NCBI RefSeq assembly: GCF_029846235.1
Contig: NZ_JARVWP010000003.1
Span: 62,001-126,000, forward strand
Direction of reading: 5' to 3'
Length of the DNA: 64,000 nucleotides
Source: Bradyrhizobium sp. CER78
GTDB lineage: Bacteria > Pseudomonadota > Alphaproteobacteria > Rhizobiales > Xanthobacteraceae
A program made the translations under genes and the position numbers. The notes beneath the pieces are model-generated. The model was not told the origin of the DNA. It saw nothing but the letters and a program-made list of their open reading frames with translations, and made no database searches. Within the stretch, counting starts at the first letter, position 1. Every line of letters begins with the position of its first letter. Positions 44,932 through 53,166 of the stretch are shown in pieces.

Positions 44932-45161
44932 GGGTTCATGATGGCCAACGTCGGCCTCGGCGGTCAACCGCGTTGCATTCAACTGCACATGATCCGCGGC
45001 GCGGCTCGTTGACGCCGGCAAAGCCAAGGCCGGCCTTTTCGATCAAATCAGGGCCTTTTTCAATGTGCATACCGGCAAACGACCAATTGGCGCCCGGTTG
45101 CACAGGCAGGTTCGCGTTGCGTTCGGCCGCGCCCTACGCTATGGGCCTGATCAGCTCAGAC

Positions 45162-45251
45162 GGAAGGGTGGCCGAGTGGTTTAAGGCACCGGTCTTGAAA
45201 ACCGGCGTGCCCGCAAGGGTACCGTGGGTTCGAATCCCACCCCTTCCGCCA
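45162..45251 (+). tRNA. tRNA-Ser (anticodon TGA)
   Basis: Cloverleaf of 90 bases with a 7-bp acceptor stem (ggaaggg / cccttcc), discriminator G and encoded CCA. The D arm is gccgagtggttt-aaggc and the anticodon arm caccggtcttgaaaaccgg has anticodon TGA. A long variable arm (cgtgcccgcaagggtaccg) is diagnostic of serine and leucine tRNAs, and the T arm is gtgggttcgaatcccac. Confidence 0.97.
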
Positions 45252-45364
45252 TGCATACCGCCTCCGCAAAGCGGCCTCGTTGCGATCCCTTGCCGAACCA
45301 ACATTTAACGAATCGGCTGGAATATTGGGGTCATTGCCCGTTCGGCGCCCAGCGAGAGGTTGAG

Positions 45365-45652
45365 ATGAATTGGGTCAAGGCATTGCTGCTGCTGTCCGTA
45401 CTGCTTCTTGGATGTGCCGACCTCGCCACCACCAACAGGATCTTGGAGCTCGGGTTCGGCGAGGCGAACCCGTTCATGCAGATGGCCCAGGCCTGGTTCG
45501 GTGTCTGGTGGCTGATCCCTAAACTGGGCTTGACCTATCTCGTCATCGCGCTGCTCTGGCGCAGCGAAAACCTTTTCAGGATTGCGCTTGTCGTGGCGTT
45601 CTGCTCAACGCCCGTCATCAACAACCTCGTCATCCTCGCCGGCGCAAGCTGA
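45365..45652 (+). CDS. DUF5658-like small membrane protein
   Basis: A 95-residue protein with three or so hydrophobic helices (VKALLLLSVLLLGCADLATT; VWWLIPKLGLTYLVIALLW; FRIALVVAFCSTPVINNLVI). The pattern DLATTNRILELGFGEANPFM resembles DUF5658 proteins, whose function is unknown. The ATG at 45365 follows GAGAGGTTGAG. It lies 113 bases after the tRNA-Ser gene. Genes next to tRNAs are often acquired, but no integrase or repeat supports that here. Confidence 0.7.
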   Translation: MNWVKALLLLSVLLLGCADLATTNRILELGFGEANPFMQMAQAWFGVWWLIPKLGLTYLVIALLWRSENLFRIALVVAFCSTPVINNLVILAGAS

Positions 45653-45778
45653 ACCACGACGCGCCGTTTGCGCTGGCGATGCGATCATCCTGCTCGTTGG
45701 CGTGAGCGGGCATGATCCAATCAATGCTCCATATCTCGGTCGCCTGAACTAACTCCCGTTGTCTTGCCGGGCGTGCCG

Positions 45779-46699
45779 TCAGGTCTGCGCGATGAACTCG
45801 GCGATCAAGCCGGTGATTTCCTGCGGCGCATCCTCGAAGCAGTAATGCCCGACGCCGGCAAGGCGCCTCACCGGCGCCGCCGGGAAGATCGCGGAAAACA
45901 GCGGCAGGAAATGGTCTGCATGCAACGTGCGGTCCGCTTCGCCCCAGATCGCCAGCGCCGGCTTACTGCGGATCGCGCGATCGGCGGCGGGAGTCGGCGC
46001 CTCGAATTTGTGCGCCCCGGTCGCAAATCCCTTGGCCCATCCGATCGCACCGAGGCAGTCAGCCGGGCGCGCGAAAGGTGAGCCGTAGGCGGCAAGCCAG
46101 GCGTCGGTGATGACGGCGTTGTTTTCGAACCCGTTGAGTTTCAGCGTGCTCAGGATGTTGAAGCCGAGTTGGCCGAGAACCGGCTCGAGTTCACCGTTCG
46201 CCTCAGCAATTGCGATCCATTGAAACCAGGGCGAGACCTTCGCGTTCGCGGTGACGCGCGCGAACAGATCGCTCTGCCCGAACGGCGTCGGCCCGTTGGC
46301 CGAGATGATCCGGCGGATTCGATCCGGATGGCGTGCCGCGAGCCCCATGCCGACTGGCCCGCCGAAATCGTGCATGACAAGGGTGATGCCAGTGAGGTCG
46401 AGCGCTTGAACCAGGGCTTCGAGATTGTCGACGTGGTCCTGCAGCCAATAGCTGCGCTGGGCGGGCGTCGCGCTTTTGCCAAAACCCATGTGATCCGGGA
46501 CGACCACCCGGTGCGCCGCGGACAGGACCGGCACGAGGTGGCGGAACAGATAACCCCAGGTCGGTTCGCCATGCAGGCAAAGCACCACCTCGCCGTGCCG
46601 CGGGCCTTCATCGACATAGTGCATCCGGAAGCCTGGAGCCGCGCTGAAGTGCGGCGTGAAGGGAAAGGTGCCGTCGAACGTCGCATCAGGCTGAATCAT
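45779..46699 (-). CDS. Haloalkane-dehalogenase-like alpha/beta hydrolase
   Basis: A 306-residue alpha/beta hydrolase. CLHGEPTWGYLFRHLVP is the oxyanion/halide-binding signature of haloalkane dehalogenases, and VMHDFGGPVGMGLA holds the nucleophile Asp. The catalytic His is in GVGHYCFEDAP. The halide-stabilising Trp next to the nucleophile (DW in dehalogenases) is Phe here (DF), so true dehalogenation is uncertain and an ester or epoxide substrate is possible. It is divergent from the HxlR regulator gene, with paired operators between them. Confidence 0.82.
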   Translation of the reverse strand: MIQPDATFDGTFPFTPHFSAAPGFRMHYVDEGPRHGEVVLCLHGEPTWGYLFRHLVPVLSAAHRVVVPDHMGFGKSATPAQRSYWLQDHVDNLEALVQALDLTGITLVMHDFGGPVGMGLAARHPDRIRRIISANGPTPFGQSDLFARVTANAKVSPWFQWIAIAEANGELEPVLGQLGFNILSTLKLNGFENNAVITDAWLAAYGSPFARPADCLGAIGWAKGFATGAHKFEAPTPAADRAIRSKPALAIWGEADRTLHADHFLPLFSAIFPAAPVRRLAGVGHYCFEDAPQEITGLIAEFIAQT

Positions 46700-46713
46700 G
46701 GCTGGCCTCGGAT

Positions 46714-46763
46714 GGTTTTAATTTGAAACCATCCTGTAGTCCTTGAGGTTTTACTTTGCAACC
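46714..46763. promoter_or_regulatory. Paired operator copies between dehalogenase-like and HxlR genes
   Basis: Two copies of a 17-bp element, ggttttaatttgaaacc (46714-46730) and ggttttactttgcaacc (46747-46763), match at 15 of 17 positions. Each has GGTT...AACC symmetry. Centres are 33 bp apart, about three helical turns. They are probable binding sites for the HxlR regulator. Confidence 0.6.
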
Positions 46764-46808
46764 GATATATCGAGTCCTTGATCGGGCGGTCTTTCGGGCC
46801 GCGCCGCG

Positions 46809-47303
46809 ATGAAGAGCGTCAGGCGGATCACGATGGCCAAGCGAGTGAGCCACAGGGACTCGATGTGCGGGGTGGCCCGGCCGCTCGATGCGATCGGCGA
46901 CTGGTGGTCGTTGTTGATCGTCCGCGACGCGTTCGACGGGCTGCGCCGGTTCGGCGAGTTTCAGAGGAGCCTCGGGCTTGCCAAGAACATCCTCTCTGCC
47001 CGGCTCCGCAATCTGCTGGCGCACGGCATCATGGAGACCGTGCCCGCGGCGGACGGCAGCCCCTACCAGGAATATGTGCTGACCGAAAAGGGACGCGGCC
47101 TGTTCCCGCTCCTCGTCGCGCTCCGGCAGTGGGGCGAAGATTTCTTCTTCGAGCCCGAGGAGGCGCATGTGCTCCTGGTCGATCGAAAAAGCGGGTTGCC
47201 GGTGCGGCGACTCGAACTGCGCGCGCAGGACGGACGCGTCGTCGGAGCAGAAGATACGATGGTGCGGCTGCCGCAGGCTTCCGCCGGGAAAGGCATCGCG
47301 TGA
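46809..47303 (+). CDS. HxlR-family transcription regulator
   Basis: A 164-residue winged-helix regulator. The family signature CGVARPLDAIGDWWSLLIVRDA is followed by the recognition region GLAKNILSARLRNLLAHGIM and the wing GSPYQEYVLTEKGRGL. HxlR proteins usually respond to reactive electrophiles or aromatic compounds. Starts at 46809 or 46833 are both possible. It is divergent from the dehalogenase-like gene, which it probably controls through the paired operators in between. Confidence 0.88.
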   Translation: MKSVRRITMAKRVSHRDSMCGVARPLDAIGDWWSLLIVRDAFDGLRRFGEFQRSLGLAKNILSARLRNLLAHGIMETVPAADGSPYQEYVLTEKGRGLFPLLVALRQWGEDFFFEPEEAHVLLVDRKSGLPVRRLELRAQDGRVVGAEDTMVRLPQASAGKGIA

Positions 47304-47390
47304 GGCGCGCATGCGCCGCGTGGACACCGTCATCAGCAACTGGATCTTAACCCTCCTTGCCGCAGCATCGGCTGCGTGGAGGTTCGACCA

Positions 47391-47558
47391 ATGCAGACAT
47401 TCCGGATTTCGCTGAGCGATGGGACGCGGCAATTCCACACGGCGATTCAGGCGCCGGATCCCGCCTCCGCGCGCATCAAGGCCGCCTACTTCTTCGATAT
47501 ATCGAAGTGGCGGATCCTGAGCGTGTCGCTGACCGGAGCCAGTGTCGCGGCGGCGTAG
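47391..47558 (+). CDS. Small hypothetical protein, 55 residues
   Basis: Starts MQTFRISLSDGTRQFHTAIQ and continues through ASARIKAAYFFDISKWRILS. A strong GGAGG lies 8 bases before the ATG, which supports translation. There is no signal peptide or membrane segment. The alternating polar/hydrophobic pattern suggests a small beta-alpha domain. The function is unknown. It is convergent with the phosphotransferase-like gene. Confidence 0.6.
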   Translation: MQTFRISLSDGTRQFHTAIQAPDPASARIKAAYFFDISKWRILSVSLTGASVAAA

Positions 47559-47570
47559 TGGCTGCGTGCC

Positions 47571-48433
47571 TTACGCCATCCGGTCGAGCTCGGCGGCCGC
47601 AAGTCGTGCGATCGCAAGGTCGATCTCGGCGAGCGGATCCTCATCGCCGAGGAACCACGCTGCCGACAAGCCTGTCCAGGCGATGATCCATGACAGCAGG
47701 CGCCGGCGATCCAGCTTCGCTGCTTCCACGACGATGTCGAGACGCCGCGCAAAGCGGCCGGGTTCGGTTGCGACCGGCCGTGTCGGGTCGGCAAGATCGG
47801 GGTTGGTGAAGATGTTGGCGAAGTCGAAGCCGCGTTCGCCGACGAGATGCTTGGGATCGGTCGCGAGCCAGCCACGCGTGCCGAAGTCGAGCACATTGTC
47901 ATGGTGCAGGTCGCCATGCAGCACCACGATTTCGCGCTGATCGCCGAGCAGCGCTTCGGCGATGTCGGCAGATCGGTTCAGGATGCCGCCGTGCGCCCTC
48001 GCCGCGGGCCACAACTCGCGGAACCAGTCTTTGAGTGGCGTCAGGTCCGGCCGCGGTTTCGCTCTCGGGGCGTGCATCCGGTCGGCCGTTGCACAGAGAA
48101 TTCGGCAGGCCTCATCGTCGCGGCCGGTTCGCGCCGTGTCGCTCAGCGAAGCCGAACCCATCGCCCGTTCGAGCAGGAGCGCCTCGTCGTCATGGGCAAG
48201 GACCCGCGCCGCGCCGTCCCCATCCCACCACGCCATGACGATGCCGCCGAGACGTTCATCCGGTTCGTGTGACAATTTGAGCATCGCCGGTTCGCCGTGC
48301 CGCCGCACCGGCAGCAACCGTGCGGCGTGGGCACGATCGGGGCGCCGTCGGGGACAAGGCTCCAGGCCGAGAGATAGGGTTCGAACATCCAGGCAGGTTG
48401 GGTGGTGAAGGGCGTGACCGTCGTTCTAGTCAT
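47571..48433 (-). pseudogene. Aminoglycoside/streptomycin phosphotransferase-like gene with a frameshift
   Basis: Kinase of the APH(6)/streptomycin 6-kinase type. The main frame (from 48317 down) holds the catalytic HGDLHHDNVL motif and the DPKHLVGERGFDFAN segment that binds Mg-ATP. The N-terminal part (MTRTTVTPFTTQPAWMFEPY and WSLVPDGAPIVPTPHG) lies in another frame, and the two join at about 48315-48322 if one base is restored. The rebuilt protein would be about 286 residues, the family length. It is either a pseudogene or a sequencing error. Real resistance activity is not implied; many such chromosomal kinases act on other substrates. Confidence 0.72.
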
Positions 48434-48584
48434 TGCCGGCGCGCGCTGTCATGCTGGTTCCCTGCGGCGCATCGTGGCAGGGCCGCTCCAACCGGTTCCG
48501 CGCTGCCCTGCCCATGTTGGCTGATGACAGCCCCCACCCATCTCGCGCTACAATGTCGTAGCCGGTGTGACGGAGGGTGTGGCG

Positions 48585-48842
48585 ATGCCGCGAAAGGGAA
48601 TTACCGGACACGACGAGTGGGTGGTCACCGAGGCCCTGGCAACGGCGCTGGTTGCGCTCGAGCAGTTGCCGTCGAAGCACCAGCCCCGCGCGCATATGGA
48701 GGATGTCCGGAAGATTCTGACCGCGCGATGCGAGGCCGGCGCCGTCACGCTGCATCTTGCGCAGGCCAAGTGCCGGTTGTTTCCCGATACCAATCCGCTG
48801 ACCATCTATGAGGAATACGGCCTCAAGGATGGACTGGGGTAA
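48585..48842 (+). CDS. Hypothetical protein, 85 residues
   Basis: Begins MPRKGITGHDEWVVTEALAT and runs through a helical middle (LVALEQLPSKHQ; MEDVRKILTARC). It is soluble with no recognisable domain. ATG at 48585 is preceded by GGAGGGTG. An upstream in-frame GTG at 48567 would add six residues. It is convergent with the sugar dehydrogenase-like gene. The function is unknown. Confidence 0.6.
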   Translation: MPRKGITGHDEWVVTEALATALVALEQLPSKHQPRAHMEDVRKILTARCEAGAVTLHLAQAKCRLFPDTNPLTIYEEYGLKDGLG

Positions 48843-48890
48843 CGGCCGCCGCGTTGCCGGCCTGACCGGCCCTACTAGAAGAGCGAACGG

Positions 48891-50234
48891 CTACTCATGG
48901 CTGATGCGCCAGATCGTGCCGTTGCCGTCCTCAGAGACCAGCAGTGCGCCGTCGCGCGCCACCGTCACACCGACCGGTCGGCCCCAGACCTCATTGTCGC
49001 CGATGACAAAGCCGGTGACGAAATCCTCGTACTCGCCGGTTGGCACGCCGTCCTTCAGCCTGATGCGAATGACCTTGTAGCCGGTGCGCTTCGACCGATT
49101 CCACGAGCCGTGCTCAGCCGCGAAACCATCGCCGCGATACTCGGCCGGAAAGCTGCTGCCGGTGTAGAAGGTCAACCCGAGCGAGGCCGAGTGCGCCTGC
49201 AACAGCACGTCGGGGACAGTCACCTTGTCCTTGAGGTCGGGCCGTGCGCCGGCATGCGCGGGGTCTTCGTTGGCGCCGATATAGTACCAGGGCCAGCCGT
49301 AGAACGCGCCCTCGCGGATCCGCGTCACATAGTCGGGCACGAGGTTGTCGCCGCGGCCGTCGCGCTCATTGGTCGAACACCACGGCGTGCCGCTGCCGGG
49401 CTGGATTGCTAACCCCACGCAGTTGCGGATCCCGGTGGCGAACAGTTTCTGGTTCTTGCCGTCGGAATCGAAGGCAAGGACAGCGGCGCGATCGGTTTCC
49501 GATCCCCAGGCCGCGCCAAGCGCGTGAGCGCGACTCCAGACCTCGATGCCACCAGGAGGCTGGCCGAGCCCCTCGCCTGCATTGCCGGCAGAGCCGACCG
49601 ATACCAGCATGCGCTTGTCGTCGAGCGTGAATACGATGTCACGCGTCGAATGGCCGTAGCCGTGAGGAAGATTTGCGACAATGGTCTCAGGCTTTTCCGA
49701 CGCCTTGAGGTCGCCGTTGCGGTAGGCAAAGCGCACGACGCTGTCCGTGTTGGCCACATAGAGCCATTGCGGATTTTCGCCGCTCGGGAAGAACGCGATG
49801 CCGAACGGCCGGTTCAGTCCGGTTGCGTAGACCTCATTGGTCGCAGCCTTGGTGGCGCCGTCGGCGCTGCGTAGCACACGGATGCGGCCAGGGCCGGTTT
49901 CCGCGACAAAGATGTCGCCGTTGGGCGCGGTCCGGATGATCCGCGGTCCGCTCAGCCCGCTGGCAAACAGCTCGATCTTGAACCCTGCCGGCACCTGCGG
50001 CATCGCTGAAGGAGGTCGCTGCACGACGCGCGATGAATTGCTGCTGGAGGCCGTTGCGCCCGGCTTGGGCAGGTCCTGCTGTGTGATCAGACGCACCGTG
50101 CCTGGTCTGTCGCGCTGCCAGTCGCCGTACGCCTCCGTGCCTTTCAGGACCGGCTCGGCTGTCGTCCCGGTGATGCCGATCGCTGCGAGGATGACGACCG
50201 ACAGGGTGGTGCCAACAAGTTTAATCCTGGACAT
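48891..50234 (-). CDS. Sorbosone-dehydrogenase-like PQQ-type sugar dehydrogenase
   Basis: An exported beta-propeller protein of 447 residues. A signal peptide (LVGTTLSVVILAAIGITGT) is followed by propeller blades with the typical segments GPRIIRTAPNGDIFVAETG, YATGLNRPFGIAFFPSG and RNCVGLAIQPGSGTPWCSTN. The family oxidises aldoses or sorbosone with PQQ in the periplasm; the cofactor requirement here is inferred from the family. ATG at 50234 was chosen; a start 30 bases upstream is possible. It follows emrB on the same strand after 81 bases. Confidence 0.85.
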   Translation of the reverse strand: MSRIKLVGTTLSVVILAAIGITGTTAEPVLKGTEAYGDWQRDRPGTVRLITQQDLPKPGATASSSNSSRVVQRPPSAMPQVPAGFKIELFASGLSGPRIIRTAPNGDIFVAETGPGRIRVLRSADGATKAATNEVYATGLNRPFGIAFFPSGENPQWLYVANTDSVVRFAYRNGDLKASEKPETIVANLPHGYGHSTRDIVFTLDDKRMLVSVGSAGNAGEGLGQPPGGIEVWSRAHALGAAWGSETDRAAVLAFDSDGKNQKLFATGIRNCVGLAIQPGSGTPWCSTNERDGRGDNLVPDYVTRIREGAFYGWPWYYIGANEDPAHAGARPDLKDKVTVPDVLLQAHSASLGLTFYTGSSFPAEYRGDGFAAEHGSWNRSKRTGYKVIRIRLKDGVPTGEYEDFVTGFVIGDNEVWGRPVGVTVARDGALLVSEDGNGTIWRISHE

Positions 50235-50315
50235 ATGCTTCTCGCGCTCGTTCCCTTGAGTCATAGCGCGCTTCGATCGCCAGCTGCGTTCACAATGTCG
50301 TCTGCCGTCAAGTCC

Positions 50316-51929
50316 TTAATGTCCCTTGGGCGGCGCCGTCAGATCGACCGGCTTGATAATCAACGCGAGCGGGATCATCACAAGGCCAATGATCGAGAGC
50401 AGCCAGAACACGTCGATATAGGCGAGAAGATCGACCTGCCGTTGCAGGGTCTGGCCGACCCATGCGATCGCCTGCGACGCCGCGTCCGACGCATTCGATC
50501 CCTGCGACTGGAAGTAGCGCGTCATCGTGTCGATGGTCTGCTGATATCCGAGATCGGACGGCGCGGCATGCTCGATCAGCCGGCTCTGGTGAAATTGCTG
50601 GCGTTGCGCCAGCGCCGTCTGGGCCAGCGCGACGCCCATCGATCCGCCGACGTTGCGCGCGACATTGATCAGCGCCGAGGCCTGGTTGGTCTTGTCCGGC
50701 GGCACGCCATCGTAGGACGCCGTCGTGACCGGCAGGAACAGGAATGGAAGTCCCGCGGAGAGGAAGATGCGCGCCAGCGCGGCGTAGCCATAGGTGATGT
50801 CGCCGTTCAGCCCGGTCAGATGCCACATCGAGAACGCGACGATGCAACCGCCGAGCGCAATCAGGTATTTCGGCTGGACGCGGCTGACGAGGTTGCCGAC
50901 CACCGGCATCAGGATCAGCGTGACGATGCCGCCGGGTGACAGCGCGAGCCCCGCAAGCAGTGCGGTATAGTTCAGCTCGGTCTGCAGCAATTGCGGTATC
51001 AGCTGCGTCGACGAGATGAGGATCGCACCGGTGCACAGCATCACCAGGAAGCACGATCCGAACTGACGCCGCCCCAGCAGGCGAAGGTCGACGATCGGGT
51101 CCTCACGCGTCAGCTCCCAGGGGATCAGGGCGATCAGGCAGACCGCCGAAGCCAGCGCGAAGCCGATGATCATGTCGGACCCGAACCAGTCCTTGCGCTG
51201 GCCTTCGTCGAGCACGAATTCAAGCGAGCCGAGCCCGATCGCGACCAACACAAAACCGATGTAGTCAACGCGCAGCCCGTCCTTGAGCAATTTCCTGCGC
51301 TCCTCCTCGGCGCCGGACGGCTCCTTGACCAGCGTCCCGACCAAGAACAGCGAAAGCAAGCCCATCGGCACATTGATCAGGAATATCCAGTGCCAGGTGT
51401 AGGTATCGGTGATCCAGCCGCCGAGCGTCGGGCCGATCACGGGGGCAACCACAACAGCGACGCCATAGATCGCGAACGCCTGGCCACGCTTGGCCGGCGG
51501 AAACGAGTCGGCAAGAATCGCCTGCTCGCTCGTTGCCATCCCGCCGCCGCCAAGGCCCTGGATGATCCGGAACAGGACCAGCGCTTCCAGGCTCCAGGCA
51601 AAGCCGCACAACAGTGAGGCGAATGCGAACGTCGCGACACAGATCATGTAGAACCGCTTGCGGCCTATCACGGTCGACAGCCAGCCGGAGATCGACAGCA
51701 CGATGGCGTTGGCGACGAGATAGCTGGTGATGATATAGGTGCTCTCGTCGATGCCGACCGCGAGGCCTCCCGCGATATGGCGCAAGGCGACGTTGGCGAT
51801 CGTGGTGTCGAGCACTTCCATGAACGTCGCGATCGAGACGACGAAGGCAATCAGATAGGGATTGTGTCCGCCGGCCGCCGACCGCTCCGGCGACCACGCC
51901 GCGCCGCCGCCTGCAGCGACGTCGCTCAT
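50316..51929 (-). CDS. emrB: DHA2-family MFS drug efflux permease (EmrB-like)
   Basis: A 537-residue inner-membrane permease with about fourteen helices, as in EmrB. Recognisable segments are TFMEVLDTTIANVALRHIAG (motif D1), GWLSTVIGRKRFYMI (motif A) and VVAPVIGPTLGGWITDTYTW (motif C). It works with the EmrA adaptor and an outer-membrane channel to export hydrophobic toxicants. Its start overlaps the emrA stop by four bases (51926-51929). No TolC gene is nearby. Confidence 0.93.
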   Translation of the reverse strand: MSDVAAGGGAAWSPERSAAGGHNPYLIAFVVSIATFMEVLDTTIANVALRHIAGGLAVGIDESTYIITSYLVANAIVLSISGWLSTVIGRKRFYMICVATFAFASLLCGFAWSLEALVLFRIIQGLGGGGMATSEQAILADSFPPAKRGQAFAIYGVAVVVAPVIGPTLGGWITDTYTWHWIFLINVPMGLLSLFLVGTLVKEPSGAEEERRKLLKDGLRVDYIGFVLVAIGLGSLEFVLDEGQRKDWFGSDMIIGFALASAVCLIALIPWELTREDPIVDLRLLGRRQFGSCFLVMLCTGAILISSTQLIPQLLQTELNYTALLAGLALSPGGIVTLILMPVVGNLVSRVQPKYLIALGGCIVAFSMWHLTGLNGDITYGYAALARIFLSAGLPFLFLPVTTASYDGVPPDKTNQASALINVARNVGGSMGVALAQTALAQRQQFHQSRLIEHAAPSDLGYQQTIDTMTRYFQSQGSNASDAASQAIAWVGQTLQRQVDLLAYIDVFWLLSIIGLVMIPLALIIKPVDLTAPPKGH

Positions 51930-53083
51930 CGCACCCTGGTCCAGGGCACGACCGACATGCCCGGCCCGACCGGCACATCCGCCGGCCAGCTGTCGACCAC
52001 GATCTTCACGGGAACGCGCTGCACGACCTTGACGAAATTGCCGGTCGCATTCTCGGCCGGCAGCAGGCTGAACGCGGTGCCCGAGCCCGGCTGAACCGAA
52101 GCCACGTGGCCCGTGAGCTTGCGGTCCGGGTAGGCATCGATCCTGATCTCGACCGGCTGCCCCGGACGCATGTCGGTGAGTTGCGTTTCCTTGTAGTTGG
52201 CGGTGATCCAGACCTCGTCAGGCACCAGCATCATGACGCTCTGTGCCGGCGCGACAAAGGTACCGACGGCGCCGCTCAGTTTGACGACGCGTCCGGACTG
52301 CGCCGCGGCGATGCGGGTGTATTGCAGGTTCAGCTTGGCTTGATCGAGCTGCGTCTGCGCCTGCTCCAGCGATGCCTTGCTGCTCTTGAGCTGCGCCTCG
52401 AGCGTCCTGACGCCGAGCTCGGCCGCGGTCACCGCCGTTCTCGCGCGGCTCGCATTGGCCTGTTGGGCGTCGAGATCCGAGCGTGTCTGCTGCTGGCGCT
52501 GGACGGTGCCCGCCCCCTTCTCGACGAGGTCTTGCGCGCGGGCGGCCTCCTGCTCGGCAAATTTCAATTGTGCTTCAGCCTGTTGCGCCTGCGCCCTGGC
52601 TTCCTTGATCTGCTCCTGCTGGCTGTCGATCTGCGCTTGCACGTTGGCGATGTTGGCCTCGGCGACCGCGACCTGAGCGCTGGCCTGATCGACCGCGATC
52701 TTGTAGTCGCGCTCGTCGATCCTTGCGAGGAGATCGCCGGCATTGACGTGCTGGTTGTCGGTGACGGGGACCTCGACGACATAGCCGCCGACCTTCGCTG
52801 CCACGGCAAAGCTGCGCGCGGCCACAAAGGCGTCATCGGTCGATTCATAGTGACGGATATTGAGCCAATAGTTCACGCCACCGACGAGCGCGATCAGGAA
52901 CAGGCAGGCGCCGGCGATCGCGAGTATCCAGTGCTCGCGCAGCCGGTCGCGCATCGACGGCTTGCGCTCGGTCTCCTGCTGCGGTGAGGACATGTGGTCC
53001 GGCCGCGAGTTTTGCTCTGGGGCGCGCTCAGGCTGCCGCGGTTCCTCCACGGACGGCCCGCGCTCTCGGGTTTGGGCATCCAC
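51926..53083 (-). CDS. emrA: HlyD/EmrA-family membrane fusion protein
   Basis: A 385-residue periplasmic adaptor. A short cytosolic N-terminus is followed by one membrane helix (WILAIAGACLFLIALVGGV), a lipoyl-like half (GYVVEVPVTDNQHVNAGDLL), a long alpha-helical hairpin rich in Gln and Ala (residues about 110-230), and the returning strand region (AAQSGRVVKLSGAVGTFVAP). It links EmrB to an outer-membrane channel. It lies 83 bases after the response-regulator kinase gene on the same strand, so expression may be coupled to that sensor system. Confidence 0.93.
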   Translation of the reverse strand: MDAQTRERGPSVEEPRQPERAPEQNSRPDHMSSPQQETERKPSMRDRLREHWILAIAGACLFLIALVGGVNYWLNIRHYESTDDAFVAARSFAVAAKVGGYVVEVPVTDNQHVNAGDLLARIDERDYKIAVDQASAQVAVAEANIANVQAQIDSQQEQIKEARAQAQQAEAQLKFAEQEAARAQDLVEKGAGTVQRQQQTRSDLDAQQANASRARTAVTAAELGVRTLEAQLKSSKASLEQAQTQLDQAKLNLQYTRIAAAQSGRVVKLSGAVGTFVAPAQSVMMLVPDEVWITANYKETQLTDMRPGQPVEIRIDAYPDRKLTGHVASVQPGSGTAFSLLPAENATGNFVKVVQRVPVKIVVDSWPADVPVGPGMSVVPWTRVR

Positions 53084-53166
53084 GGCAGCACCTCAGGCCA
53101 CGAACGGGAGCGATGTCCCCCGACAACCGCAGCGTCAGGCGCTTGGTTCCTGTTTCGCGAGATGCA

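Noticed and set aside
45162..45652. tRNA-Ser considered as an integration site for an island
   Set aside because: No integrase, no repeat of the tRNA 3' end and no change in gene character that would mark an island border were seen.
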